NCBI GenBank assembly: GCA_023251535.1
Contig: JAHEYP010000008.1
Span: 1 to 64,000 of the forward strand
DNA length: 64,000 bases
Direction of reading: 5' to 3'
Source of the DNA: Bacteroidota bacterium
Lineage (GTDB): Bacteria > Bacteroidota > Bacteroidia > AKYH767-A > OLB10
This document shows, piece by piece, positions 26,327 through 36,091 of the stretch; positions within the stretch are counted from its first letter, which is position 1; every line of letters starts with the position of its first letter. A model generated the notes under the pieces. It was given only the letters and a program-made list of their open reading frames with translations. It searched no databases and had not been told where the DNA came from. The position numbers were made by a program, and so were the translations under genes.

Positions 26327-27850
26327 ATGAATAAGACGATAAAATCAGCCTTACTCTCCGTTTTTCACAAGGAGGGACTGGATGTGCTTGTTAAAGCCCT
26401 TCACGAAAACCAAGTAATCATTTACGCAACAGGAGGAACCTTTGATTTTATCAAAGCCATGAATATCCCGGTTATTCCTGTTGAAGATATTACCGGATAC
26501 CCTTCTATCCTAGATGGTCGTGTAAAAACACTTCACCCAGCTGTCTTTGGAGGAATCTTAGCCATAAGAGATGATGCTGCTCACCAAGGACAAATGGCAG
26601 AATACAAATTGCCCTTCCTCGATTTAGTGGTGGTTGATTTATATCCATTTGAAAAGACTGTAGCATCAGGTGCCGATGAAGCCTCGATCATCGAAAAAAT
26701 CGATATCGGAGGAATTTCCCTCATCCGCGCAGCTGCAAAAAACTTCAACGATGTAGTGATTATCCCTTCCGTAAATCAGTATGGAGTGCTCAACACCATC
26801 CTAACTGAACAAAAAGGAACTACCACACTTGAACAACGTAAGTATTTGGCTAACAAAGCATTTGGCGTAAGCAGCCATTACGATACTGCCATCAACAATT
26901 GGTTTTCGGGAAATTCTAACAACAAAGGAATTCAGCTTCCGGCCGAATGGAATACCCAAGTTTTGCGCTACGGAGAAAATCCGCATCAGCCTGCTTCCTT
27001 CCATGGCAACCTCGAAGAAGTATTTACCCAAATCAATGGGAAAGAACTTTCGTACAATAATCTGCTTGATGTAGATGCGGCGTTAGCATTAGTAGCAGAC
27101 TTCACAGAACCTACTATTGCTATCATCAAGCATAACAATGCCTGTGGAATTGCGAGCGATGCTTCATTGCTAAAAGCATGGGACAAAGCCTTCGCCGGCG
27201 ATCCTGTTTCAGCATTCGGAGGAGTATTAGCATCGAACCGCCCTATCACTGCTGACGTAGCAGAAGCCATGAACAGCCTCTTCTTCGAAATTCTGGCAGC
27301 ACCAGGTTACGATGATGCCGCATTAGAAATTTTGAAAAGCAAGAAAAACAGAATGATCCTTCAGACGCGCGATTTCCGCCAATCTGAAAAAACATATAGA
27401 AGCATCCTCAACGGAATCCTCGTTCAAAATGCCGATCGCTCTACAGAAACAGCAGAGATGATGAAAACGGTGACCGAAAAAGCACCTTCATCAACTGAGC
27501 TCAACGACTTAGTCTTCGCCAATAAAGTAGTGAAACATAGCAAGAGTAACGCTATCGTGTTAACGAAAAACGGACAACTGTGCGCCAGCGGCGTAGGACA
27601 AACATCGCGAGTAGATGCATTAAAGCAAGCAATTGCCAAAGCACAACACTTCGGATTCGACCTAAAAGGAGCCGTGATGGCCTCCGACGCCTTCTTCCCA
27701 TTCCCAGATTGTGTTACCATTGCTGCAGAAGCAGGAATCACTTCCGTAGTGCAACCGGGAGGCTCAATTAGAGATCAAGACTCGATAGATGCCTGCAATC
27801 AGCTCGGAATTTCGATGGTGATAACAGGAATTCGTCATTTTAAACATTAA
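26327..27850 (+). CDS. purH: PurH, AICAR transformylase / IMP cyclohydrolase
   Basis: A 507-residue bifunctional enzyme for the last two steps of IMP synthesis. The ATG at 26327 is chosen over an in-frame TTG at 26294 because the latter lies inside the -7 promoter box. The N-terminal MGS-like cyclohydrolase domain (1-190) has IYATGGTFDFI and LDGRVKTLHPAVFGGIL. The AICAR transformylase domain (from about 195) has LRYGENPHQPA and KHNNACG with the catalytic Lys-His. The end, GISMVITGIRHFKH, is canonical. It stands as a single gene with its own promoter. Confidence 0.96.
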   Translation: MNKTIKSALLSVFHKEGLDVLVKALHENQVIIYATGGTFDFIKAMNIPVIPVEDITGYPSILDGRVKTLHPAVFGGILAIRDDAAHQGQMAEYKLPFLDLVVVDLYPFEKTVASGADEASIIEKIDIGGISLIRAAAKNFNDVVIIPSVNQYGVLNTILTEQKGTTTLEQRKYLANKAFGVSSHYDTAINNWFSGNSNNKGIQLPAEWNTQVLRYGENPHQPASFHGNLEEVFTQINGKELSYNNLLDVDAALALVADFTEPTIAIIKHNNACGIASDASLLKAWDKAFAGDPVSAFGGVLASNRPITADVAEAMNSLFFEILAAPGYDDAALEILKSKKNRMILQTRDFRQSEKTYRSILNGILVQNADRSTETAEMMKTVTEKAPSSTELNDLVFANKVVKHSKSNAIVLTKNGQLCASGVGQTSRVDALKQAIAKAQHFGFDLKGAVMASDAFFPFPDCVTIAAEAGITSVVQPGGSIRDQDSIDACNQLGISMVITGIRHFKH

Positions 27851-27991
27851 TTCGTTAATAATTCAATTATTTCAACCACTTTTGCAGTTAGCAAAAAATT
27901 ACCTTGCAAGAATATCCGCAAGACCGTTTGCTGACCACCTACTATAAACATATTGCCCCTCGGGGCTAATCCGTAAAAGAAGAACTACTGC

Positions 27992-29014
27992 ATGGGACTC
28001 TTTGATTTCCTGACACAGGAGATTGCTATCGACCTTGGAACAGCGAATACGCTAATTATAAATAACGACAAAGTTGTTGTTGATGAACCTTCCATCGTTG
28101 CTATCGACCGCACCTCCGGAAAAGTAATTGCCGTTGGTAAGCAGGCAATGATGATGCACGGAAAGACGCATGAAAACATCAAAACGGTTCGTCCGTTGAA
28201 AGATGGAGTAATTGCCGATTTCGAAGCAGCTGAACAAATGATTAAGGGAATGATCCGAATGATCAATCCCGGAAACAAGCTTTTTACCCCATCGCTACGA
28301 ATGGTAATTTGTATCCCTTCAGGGATAACCGAGGTAGAGAAACGCGCGGTACGTGACTCGGCAGAACATGCAGGAGCTAAAGAAGTTTACTTAATTCATG
28401 AGCCTATGGCAGCCGCAATCGGTATCGGTATCGATGTGGAAGAGCCAATGGGAAATATGATTATTGATATCGGTGGTGGTACTTCTGAGATTGCCGTTAT
28501 CGCTTTAGGTGGTATTGTTTGTGATCAGAGTATTCGTGTTGCCGGTGACGGTTTTACCACAGATATCTGGGATTACATGCGTCGCCAACACAATATCCTT
28601 ATCGGAGAAAGAACAGCAGAGCGTATCAAGATCGAAGTGGGATCTGCATTGCCTGAGTTAGATAATCCTCCGCCTGATTTTGCAGTTCATGGTCGCGACT
28701 TAATGACTGGTATTCCGAAAGAAATCACCGTAAGCTACCCTGAAATTGCACATGCTTTAGATAAATCAATCAGCAAGATTGAAGAAGCTATTTTGAAAGC
28801 CCTTGAGATTACTCCTCCTGAGTTATCAGCCGATATTTACCGTACCGGAATTTACTTAACCGGTGGTGGTGCCTTGTTACGCGGATTAGATCGTCGTATT
28901 TCGATGAAAACAAAATTACCTGTACACGTAGCAGAAGATCCACTTCGTGCCGTTGTTCGCGGAACAGGAATTGCGTTGAAGAATATTCACCGTTACAAGT
29001 TCTTACAACACTAA
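27992..29014 (+). CDS. mreB: MreB, rod-shape actin homologue
   Basis: A 340-residue MreB. The nucleotide-binding motifs are IDLGTANTLI (phosphate 1), IIDIGGGTSEIAVI (phosphate 2) and the adenosine motif LTGGGALLRGLD. MreB filaments guide cell-wall synthesis along the cell side. It starts a five-gene operon mreB-mreC-mreD-mrdA-rodA. A weak CACTTTTG box (27877-27884) lies 108 bases upstream and may be the promoter. Its presence points to a rod-shaped cell. Confidence 0.97.
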   Translation: MGLFDFLTQEIAIDLGTANTLIINNDKVVVDEPSIVAIDRTSGKVIAVGKQAMMMHGKTHENIKTVRPLKDGVIADFEAAEQMIKGMIRMINPGNKLFTPSLRMVICIPSGITEVEKRAVRDSAEHAGAKEVYLIHEPMAAAIGIGIDVEEPMGNMIIDIGGGTSEIAVIALGGIVCDQSIRVAGDGFTTDIWDYMRRQHNILIGERTAERIKIEVGSALPELDNPPPDFAVHGRDLMTGIPKEITVSYPEIAHALDKSISKIEEAILKALEITPPELSADIYRTGIYLTGGGALLRGLDRRISMKTKLPVHVAEDPLRAVVRGTGIALKNIHRYKFLQH

Positions 29015-29074
29015 GAGCAGCTTCTATCGCTGTTCGGGACCAGTTTCACTACCTGAAATCGCAATCGTTCGTAC

Positions 29075-29914
29075 ATGAGATTATTATTTCTACTGCTATG
29101 GCGAAACAACTTCACGTTGTTGTTTGTCGTGTTGCAGAGTTTTTGCATCTATCTCGTTGTACAGAATAATAAATTTCAACATGCTTCTGTATTAAATGCT
29201 ACCAACGCCGGTGTTACCAAGGTGATGGAAGGTGTAAGCTATGTGAAAGAATACGTGCACTTGCGCGACAACAATCAACTTCTTGCTACTGAAAACGCTG
29301 CACTTCGCAATACATTGAATTCATCGATGTATGTGAGCGATACAGTAAAAGTGGATGTTAACGATAGCATAGGCAAACAACAATACACTTACGTAACTGC
29401 CAAAGTGATTAACAACTCGGTGAGCATGCGTAATAATTACCTTACACTTAATAAAGGATCGCTCGACGGAATTCATCCTGAAATGGGCGTAATTTGCGGA
29501 TCAGGAGTTGTGGGAATCGTTCAACAGGTGAGTGATCATTATTGCACAGTGATGTCGTTGTTACATACCAAATCAAGAGTGAGTGCCATGATTAGACGTA
29601 ACGGATTTTTTGGTTCACTTACGTGGAATGGTGACGACCCTCGTGAAGCAGTATTAAGCGAAATCGACAAAACTGTTCCCGTTCAGAAAGGAGACACTAT
29701 TGTTACCACCGAATATTCAGCAGTATTCCCTGCCGGCGTTATGATTGGTGTAGTGAAAGAAGCAAAGCTAAACCCAGGATCTAATTTCCACGCTATCACT
29801 ATCGGATTATCTACCAAGTTCGACAACTTGAGTTATGTATACATCATCGAAAACTTGTTAAAGAACGAACAACGTAACTTAGAAGCTACAACGGTTCAAA
29901 GCAACGAACAATGA
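29075..29914 (+). CDS. mreC: MreC, rod-shape scaffold
   Basis: A 279-residue MreC. One N-terminal membrane helix (about 10-28, FTLLFVVLQSFCIYLVV), a coiled-coil (about 60-95, REYVHLRDNNQLLATENAAL-like), then the beta-barrel pair with the family pattern YVTAKVINNSV, GVVGIVQQVSDHYCTVMSLLH. It sits between mreB (60 bases) and mreD, whose ATG overlaps its stop (ATGA). MreC links MreB to PBP2 in the periplasm. Confidence 0.9.
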   Translation: MRLLFLLLWRNNFTLLFVVLQSFCIYLVVQNNKFQHASVLNATNAGVTKVMEGVSYVKEYVHLRDNNQLLATENAALRNTLNSSMYVSDTVKVDVNDSIGKQQYTYVTAKVINNSVSMRNNYLTLNKGSLDGIHPEMGVICGSGVVGIVQQVSDHYCTVMSLLHTKSRVSAMIRRNGFFGSLTWNGDDPREAVLSEIDKTVPVQKGDTIVTTEYSAVFPAGVMIGVVKEAKLNPGSNFHAITIGLSTKFDNLSYVYIIENLLKNEQRNLEATTVQSNEQ

Positions 29915-30435
29915 TCATAGAGATACTATATATCGTTTTGCGTTTTGTGCTGTTGATGGCCATTCAAGTTCTTGTGCTTAACAATGTCCAATTGGGTGGA
30001 ATTATTAATCCGTTTTTATACGTGATGTTCCTACTCACTTTACCGATTCAACTTCCTAAACTATTATTACTAGCCATTGCATTCGTTACTGGCCTCACAG
30101 TTGACGTATTTCAAAACACGATGGGAATGCATGCTGCAGCATGCTTACTGATGGCTTATTTGCGTCCGGGTTGGTTAAAAATGATTGCTCCTCGCGACGG
30201 ATATGAGACGGATGCCTCACCGGGAATTCGTAAATTCGGATTACGATGGTTTATCGTTTATTGCAGCGTGATGCTCTTAATTCATCATATCCTGCTTTTC
30301 AATATTGAAATGTTCAGATTCAGTGAGTTTTTTAATACCTTAACAAGAGCAATACTTAGTAGCTTAGTGACGTTGGTGCTGATAGTCATTTCTCAGTACC
30401 TTACATCGAAACCTACCGATCGAAATTTATCTTAG
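29911..30435 (+). CDS. mreD: MreD-like rod-shape membrane protein
   Basis: A 174-residue integral membrane protein with five or so helices (LRFVLLMAIQVLVLNNV, FLYVMFLLTLPIQLPKLLLLAIAFVTGLTVDVF and others). Its start overlaps the mreC stop by 4 bases. MreD sequences are poorly conserved; position between mreC and mrdA and the GLTVDVFQNTMGMHA pattern support the call. Confidence 0.85.
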   Translation: MIIEILYIVLRFVLLMAIQVLVLNNVQLGGIINPFLYVMFLLTLPIQLPKLLLLAIAFVTGLTVDVFQNTMGMHAAACLLMAYLRPGWLKMIAPRDGYETDASPGIRKFGLRWFIVYCSVMLLIHHILLFNIEMFRFSEFFNTLTRAILSSLVTLVLIVISQYLTSKPTDRNLS

Positions 30436-30516
30436 AAGAATTTCATCTGAACATCGTTTCTATATCCGATCTGATATAGATTTGCAGTACCCAAACACAG
30501 TAGTAAAATAATTATC

Positions 30517-32589
30517 ATGAGCGGCGCATCCGGAAGCGGTCAACGATTAGTTGTTGCAGGTATTTTCACTGCAGTGATTCTTATTTTCATGACGCGCCTT
30601 TTTTATGTGCAGGTACTCGAAGACAGCTACACCGTTTCGGCAAACAACAATGTATTACGTTATATGATCGATTACCCTGCTAGGGGAATGATCTATGATC
30701 GTAAAGGAAAAATTTTGGCGTTTAATCAAGCAGTTTACGACTTAATGGTTATTCCTCGTCAGGTAAAAGATCTCGACACTAACGAATTTTGCGGATTATT
30801 GGGAATACCTAAAGAAGACTTCATTGCGAAAATGGAGAAAGCAAGAGTTTTCTCACGTGTGAAATCATCGATTTTCGAAAAGCAGATATCAGCAGAGAAC
30901 TACGCTACCTTCCAAGAGAAGCTTTATAAGTTCAAAGGGTTTTATGTGCAACCACGTACGTTGCGTAAATACCCTAACAATACTGCTGCTCACGTTTTGG
31001 GTTATATAGGTGAGGTAAACGACGAATTAATTGCGAAGAACCCATACTACCGTCAGGGTGATTATATCGGGATTAGCGGTGTAGAACAAAGCTATGAAGG
31101 CGAACTACGCGGTCGACGTGGAGTGCGCATTGTGATGGTTGACGTATTCAACCGAGAGAAAGGGTCCTACAAAAACGGAGAGTATGATACAGTAGCTGTA
31201 GCTGGAGCCAATTTAACATCGTCGCTTGATGCAGATTTGCAAGCTTACGGTGAACAATTGCTTGCCAACAAAGTTGGTTCATTGGTAGCCATCGAACCAA
31301 AGACGGGAGAGATATTAGCAATGATATCTAGTCCTTCGTACGACCCGAATTTATTAGTAGGACGTGTACGTTCGAAAAACTACGGTGTGCTTTTAAAAGA
31401 TCCCTTGAAGCCTTTGTTTAATCGCGCTATGCAAGCGTATTATCCTCCGGGGTCAACGTTTAAGTTGACCAATGCATTAGCATCGCTGCAAGAAGGAATC
31501 ATTACACCATCAACATCATTTGCTCACAGCTTCTCAGTAGGAAGCCATGCGGTGCATTGTCACCCTCACCCTCCTATTGCATTAGAAGGAGCGATTCAGT
31601 ATTCATGTAATCCGTATTTCTGTAATACGTTTCGAGCTTTTATTGACAACAAGAAATTCCCTGACAGCGAAACAGGCTATAATACGTGGAGGAATTATCA
31701 GTTGAGTTTCGGAATCGGCACCAAGATCGGTGTTGATATGCCGCATGAACTAAAAGGCTTAATCCCTTCCACAGCATTTTACGATAAAGTTTATGGACGC
31801 CATCATTGGAAAGCGTCGACTATCTATTCACTTGGTATTGGACAAGGAGAGCTCGGAATTACTCCTATGCAAATGGCAAACATCATTTGTATAATTGCGA
31901 ACAAAGGATATTATTACACTCCTCATATCATTAAGAAAATTGGCGCAAAAACGAATACTAGCCGTGGATTAGCAGAGCGTCATTATACTAAAATTAGTCC
32001 AGAGAATTTTGATATCATCCACGACGGAATGCAAAAAGTGGTAGAAGCAGGAACAGCACGCATTGCCAAATTTAGAGATGTTGTTGTATGCGGGAAGACG
32101 GGAACGGCTCAAAATCCTCATGGTAAAGACCACTCCCTATTTGTTGGATTTGCACCAAGAGAAAATCCTCGGATAGCCATCGCCGTTATGGTGGAGAATG
32201 CAGGATTCGGCGCAACGTGGGCAGCACCAATTGCCAGTTTGATGATGGAGAAATTTATGTATGATTCGATCTCACGCCCTGAGTTAGAAGAACGCATGAA
32301 GAAAGGAATGTTAATTCACATGCAAGACAATAGTCTTGAAAAGAAAGATGATGGCATCGATGCATTTTATGGGCCTTCGCTAGAAGATCTGATACCTCAT
32401 GCTCCTATTTTATTAAATGAATCGGATGCAGTAGCTGCGGATGTTGAATTAGAAGCCAATGAAATTGCGATGAGCGATTTCACCATTGAAAATTGTGATT
32501 TGCCAACGAATCATAACGAACCAATATCAACGCCCGATGCAACAATGGCGATGATCAAATGTGAAGAGCTGCGATATAATTTCGGATAA
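30517..32589 (+). CDS. mrdA: Penicillin-binding protein 2
   Basis: A 690-residue class B PBP of the elongasome. One N-terminal membrane anchor (about 10-30), a dimerisation domain (PARGMIYDRKGKILAFN), then the transpeptidase. Active-site motifs: STFK (about 311-314, PPGSTFKL), SCN (about 362) and KTGT (about 525, CGKTGTAQN). A tail of some 90 residues, acidic and Asn/Glu-rich, extends past the normal end of the fold and is probably disordered. Next gene rodA starts 11 bases downstream. Confidence 0.96.
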   Translation: MSGASGSGQRLVVAGIFTAVILIFMTRLFYVQVLEDSYTVSANNNVLRYMIDYPARGMIYDRKGKILAFNQAVYDLMVIPRQVKDLDTNEFCGLLGIPKEDFIAKMEKARVFSRVKSSIFEKQISAENYATFQEKLYKFKGFYVQPRTLRKYPNNTAAHVLGYIGEVNDELIAKNPYYRQGDYIGISGVEQSYEGELRGRRGVRIVMVDVFNREKGSYKNGEYDTVAVAGANLTSSLDADLQAYGEQLLANKVGSLVAIEPKTGEILAMISSPSYDPNLLVGRVRSKNYGVLLKDPLKPLFNRAMQAYYPPGSTFKLTNALASLQEGIITPSTSFAHSFSVGSHAVHCHPHPPIALEGAIQYSCNPYFCNTFRAFIDNKKFPDSETGYNTWRNYQLSFGIGTKIGVDMPHELKGLIPSTAFYDKVYGRHHWKASTIYSLGIGQGELGITPMQMANIICIIANKGYYYTPHIIKKIGAKTNTSRGLAERHYTKISPENFDIIHDGMQKVVEAGTARIAKFRDVVVCGKTGTAQNPHGKDHSLFVGFAPRENPRIAIAVMVENAGFGATWAAPIASLMMEKFMYDSISRPELEERMKKGMLIHMQDNSLEKKDDGIDAFYGPSLEDLIPHAPILLNESDAVAADVELEANEIAMSDFTIENCDLPTNHNEPISTPDATMAMIKCEELRYNFG

Positions 32590-32600
32590 GAAGAACAACC

Positions 32601-33863
32601 TTGAGACAACAGAAAAGCATATTTGAAAATATTGACTGGTTACTTGTAATCATGTACCTCATCTTTGTATTGATGGGATGGCTAAATATTTATGCCGCCG
32701 TTTACAATGAAGAGCATCAAAGTATTTTCGACATGACGCAGAATTACGGACGTCAGTTGCTTTGGATAGGGACATCTTTGCTCATTGCCTTGGCGATATT
32801 AGTTATCGACGGAAAGTTCTTTGCGGCCTTCTCCTACCCTATCTATTTAACAATACTCTTAATGTTACTAGTGGTACTCGTAATTGCAAGAGATGTGCAA
32901 GGTGCCAGATCATGGATTGAAATAGGATCATTTAAACTACAACCATCGGAGTTTGCCAAGTTCGCTACCAATATGGCATTGGCGAAATACTTGAGTACAC
33001 TTGGAATTCGTATGGAAGATATGAAGACCAAGCTAACTGCAGGAATTATTGTGTTAATTCCAATGGCCTTCGTATTACTTCAAAATGACACAGGATCAGC
33101 ATTAGTATTCTGTGCTTTCGTATTCGTACTTTACAGAGAAGGATTATCGCAAAACTTCTTAATCTTCGGATTCTTAGCAGGCGTTTTGTTCGTTTTAGCA
33201 CTCATGGTTCCGAACTTAATTTTATTAAGTGTAATCGGAGGAATAGGATTTTTAGCTTATTTATTGATGAGAAAAACACGCAAGAATTTAATGGTGATAT
33301 TAGCTATTACAGCATTAAGTTGTGGCGTAGTCTTCTCGGTCGACTTTGCATTTAACAAGATTCTACAAGATCATCAACGTGAGCGTATCGATATTTTATT
33401 GGGAAAGAAATCAGATCCGAAAGGAGCAGGATATAATGTAAATCAATCGCTGATTGCTATTGGTTCTGGAGGATTAATCGGCAAAGGATATTTACAAGGA
33501 ACACAAACAAAATACGATTTCGTACCTGAACAAAGTACCGACTTTATCTTCTGTACCGTTGGTGAAGAATGGGGATTTGCAGGAACTACTTTCGTACTGT
33601 TGATGTTCTTGGCACTACTCTACCGAATTATCTTTATTGCAGAGCGACAGCGATCATCCTATACTCGAATTTATGCTTATGGAGTTGCTTCTATTCTTTT
33701 CTTCCACGTAATGGTGAATGTGGGTATGGCCATAGGATTAGCGCCTGTAATCGGTATTCCCTTACCGTTTTTTAGCTATGGAGGATCTTCACTTTGGAGC
33801 TTTACGGCATTGCTGTTTATCCTGATTAAACTTGACAGCTACAGAATGTATATTCTGAGATGA
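32601..33863 (+). CDS. rodA: RodA, SEDS peptidoglycan polymerase
   Basis: A 420-residue SEDS protein with about ten helices. The start is TTG at 32601 (MRQQKSIFENIDWLL). Family motifs are ARSWIEIGSFKLQPSEFAK, the long loop GIGSGGLIGKGYLQGTQTK, VPEQSTDFIFCTVGEEWGF with the catalytic Asp, and FFSYGGSS near the end. With PBP2 it polymerises side-wall glycan. It ends the mre operon; no strong terminator is visible in the 102 bases to the convergent waaA. Confidence 0.95.
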   Translation: MRQQKSIFENIDWLLVIMYLIFVLMGWLNIYAAVYNEEHQSIFDMTQNYGRQLLWIGTSLLIALAILVIDGKFFAAFSYPIYLTILLMLLVVLVIARDVQGARSWIEIGSFKLQPSEFAKFATNMALAKYLSTLGIRMEDMKTKLTAGIIVLIPMAFVLLQNDTGSALVFCAFVFVLYREGLSQNFLIFGFLAGVLFVLALMVPNLILLSVIGGIGFLAYLLMRKTRKNLMVILAITALSCGVVFSVDFAFNKILQDHQRERIDILLGKKSDPKGAGYNVNQSLIAIGSGGLIGKGYLQGTQTKYDFVPEQSTDFIFCTVGEEWGFAGTTFVLLMFLALLYRIIFIAERQRSSYTRIYAYGVASILFFHVMVNVGMAIGLAPVIGIPLPFFSYGGSSLWSFTALLFILIKLDSYRMYILR

Positions 33864-33965
33864 TAATGATACAGTTGAAGATCATTCTGTCTCAACATTA
33901 ATCGAAAAAAAATAAATAATAGTAAAAGGAAGCACTTTAAAATTTTGTGTTTCAAACATTCAATT

Positions 33966-35213
33966 TTAGCCTTCGTAATTCATTCTTAAATATTCCATAA
34001 TAAGTCCGGTAGCGCCTTTGTTATCATGAATATATTTTTCGTTTATGCTTTTCGTTTTAGCATATAACGATTCGTCGAGTTCAAGCAAATTAAACTGTTG
34101 GGAGAGATCGGTAGCATTAGCTATGGAAAAGGCACCTCTTAACTTAATCAAGTCATTAGCTTCTTTAAATCGCTTGTAATTTGGTCCGAAGAAAACTGGA
34201 ACACCAAACACAACCGCTTCCAAAATATTATGTATACCTACTCCGAATCCTCCACCGATATAAGCATAATCAGCAAACTGATATAAACTTGAAAGCATTC
34301 CCACATTATCGATAATCAACACTTGAAAATTGCCTGACGCATTACTCTTCCATTCAGAATAAAGAACTGCTTTTCCGTTAAAAGAATCACGTAGCTTCAT
34401 CAAATTATCTTGCTTGATTTCATGTGAAGCAATGATTAATTTAAATCCTTCGCCAATAGACTGGTAAAATTCTTTAATAATCTCTTCGTCTTGCGACCAT
34501 GTTGATCCCGCAACGATTACTTTTTTATCGGAAACAAATGATTTTATTTCACTCAATTCTAACGGGTGCTGTGCATTCGCAATTACTCTATCGAATCGAG
34601 TGTCGCCAGTAACAGTAACACGCGCAATACTTTGCTTATATAACAACGACAAAGAATTCTGATCCTGAACAAACAAATGCGTAAAACGCAATAACATCTT
34701 TCTGAAAAATCCTCCATAGAATTTGAAGAAAACTTGGTCGGCACGAAATATTGCAGACACACAGTAGTAAGGAATTTTCTTTTTGGCAATATACTTTCCA
34801 TAGAAATACCAAAACTCATACTTCACAAAAAATATCATCTTGGGCGAAATTGTTTTCACAAACTTTCGCGAAATTACCGGACCATCCATCGGAAGGTAAA
34901 AAACGTAATCGGCAAGAGGAGTGTTTTTTCTCACCTCATATCCCGAAGGAGAGAAAAAGGTAAGCACAATTTTATGATCGGGATATTCGGAACGTAAAGC
35001 CTCTAACACGGGACGACCTTGTTCGAATTCACCTAAAGAAGCGCAATGAAATAATATTCTCTTTTCGTTTTTTCCTTTCAGTGCTTCCCACAGCGGTTGC
35101 TGTTCCTTTCTTCCTGCCACCCATAATTTTGCCTTGTCATTAAATATCGAAGCAACTCTGATAGCTGCTTCATACAATAAAATACCTGCAAAATAGAGTG
35201 GCCACATAAGCAT
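33966..35213 (-). CDS. waaA: Kdo transferase (lipid A Kdo addition)
   Basis: A 415-residue GT30-family enzyme that adds Kdo to lipid A precursor at the inner membrane. One N-terminal membrane anchor (MLMWPLYFAGILLYEAA), HCASLGEFEQGRPV with the catalytic Glu, VKYEFWYFY, AGSTWSQDEE and GGGFGVGIHNILE of the C-terminal GT-B half. Its ATG overlaps the stop of the upstream outer-membrane protein gene by one base (TAATG), so translation is coupled. Confidence 0.93.
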   Translation of the reverse strand: MLMWPLYFAGILLYEAAIRVASIFNDKAKLWVAGRKEQQPLWEALKGKNEKRILFHCASLGEFEQGRPVLEALRSEYPDHKIVLTFFSPSGYEVRKNTPLADYVFYLPMDGPVISRKFVKTISPKMIFFVKYEFWYFYGKYIAKKKIPYYCVSAIFRADQVFFKFYGGFFRKMLLRFTHLFVQDQNSLSLLYKQSIARVTVTGDTRFDRVIANAQHPLELSEIKSFVSDKKVIVAGSTWSQDEEIIKEFYQSIGEGFKLIIASHEIKQDNLMKLRDSFNGKAVLYSEWKSNASGNFQVLIIDNVGMLSSLYQFADYAYIGGGFGVGIHNILEAVVFGVPVFFGPNYKRFKEANDLIKLRGAFSIANATDLSQQFNLLELDESLYAKTKSINEKYIHDNKGATGLIMEYLRMNYEG

Positions 35214-35968
35214 TAATACGTATAAAACTTCTCAGGTGCCTGCTTATAAAATGGCATAATCCAACCTACTCTCAATCCCGATAGCATATCGAAACGTTTG
35301 CCGCTATCTGAAATGCCCGTATTGTAATTATAACTTCTTCTTCCTTCAGTAAATCCTTCAATAAATTCAACACCAAAATAAAAATTCACCAAGCGACGAT
35401 TTCCGAGGTAAGTATATCCGATAAACTGTTTTAATGCAGCTCCGTTAGTTAAACGATCATAGCCCTTTAAATAATCCTCTTGCAGCGAAGGCACAGCATT
35501 TTTCTTATCCTCAATACGGATTTTATGCTGCATAAATCCTGCACCAAATTGAACTGTAATACCACAATTAGGATTCGGGCCTTTAAAAGGAAATATTTTT
35601 CCGATAGAAGCCATCGTATAATAACCCCGCTCAAAAGCACGTATATCGGCATATAAACCATCGCTTCCGATAATAAAACCACCATTATCGGTTAAGCTGC
35701 CAAAAAGATTAGGTTCTGAAATTTTTGTGCCAAAGATAAAATTCCCTTCAAGGCTGTATGTCCAGTTTTTCTTGGTCTTAATAGTAGCCGTAAACCCTAG
35801 GGATGAATTGATTCCGAAGCGGTTAGCCATATCACCCAAAGGTGCCTGCACAGCAAAAGAAGGCGCCAAAAGCACCATTTTTACAGAAGAATCGCGCACG
35901 CTAACCTGTGCTTGGGCAATAAATCCGCTTAAAATCCCGATTATGATTAAATAAATGCTCTTTTTCAC
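35213..35968 (-). CDS. Outer-membrane beta-barrel protein of unknown function
   Basis: A 251-residue exported protein. The GTG at 35968 is chosen because it begins a signal peptide, VKKSIYLIIIGILSGFIAQAQ minus its last residue; the in-frame extension up to 36262 overlaps the divergent gene and is not protein-like. The mature part has alternating aromatic strands (YSLEGNFIFGTKI, FYFGVEFIEGFTEG) like small outer-membrane barrels. A TATTTTCG box (35973-35980 on the minus strand) ends 4 bases before the GTG. Coupling to waaA suggests a role in LPS or envelope upkeep, but none is known. Confidence 0.72.
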   Translation of the reverse strand: MKKSIYLIIIGILSGFIAQAQVSVRDSSVKMVLLAPSFAVQAPLGDMANRFGINSSLGFTATIKTKKNWTYSLEGNFIFGTKISEPNLFGSLTDNGGFIIGSDGLYADIRAFERGYYTMASIGKIFPFKGPNPNCGITVQFGAGFMQHKIRIEDKKNAVPSLQEDYLKGYDRLTNGAALKQFIGYTYLGNRRLVNFYFGVEFIEGFTEGRRSYNYNTGISDSGKRFDMLSGLRVGWIMPFYKQAPEKFYTY

Positions 35969-35972
35969 CTTG

Positions 35973-35980
35973 CGAAAATA
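35973..35980 (-). promoter_or_regulatory. Near-consensus -7 box before GTG start
   Basis: On the minus strand TATTTTCG (one mismatch to TAnnTTTG) lies exactly 4 bases before the GTG at 35968, the same spacing as at 10768 and 50509. Confidence 0.35.
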
Positions 35981-36091
35981 ATGAATTTTACCTACGAAAA
36001 GGCAGCCGCCATTCGAACTAAACACACTATCTTCGCAGGTGCTAAAAAACCCATCGGAATTTCGCCGTGGGATAAAACGATCTGCAGTAAA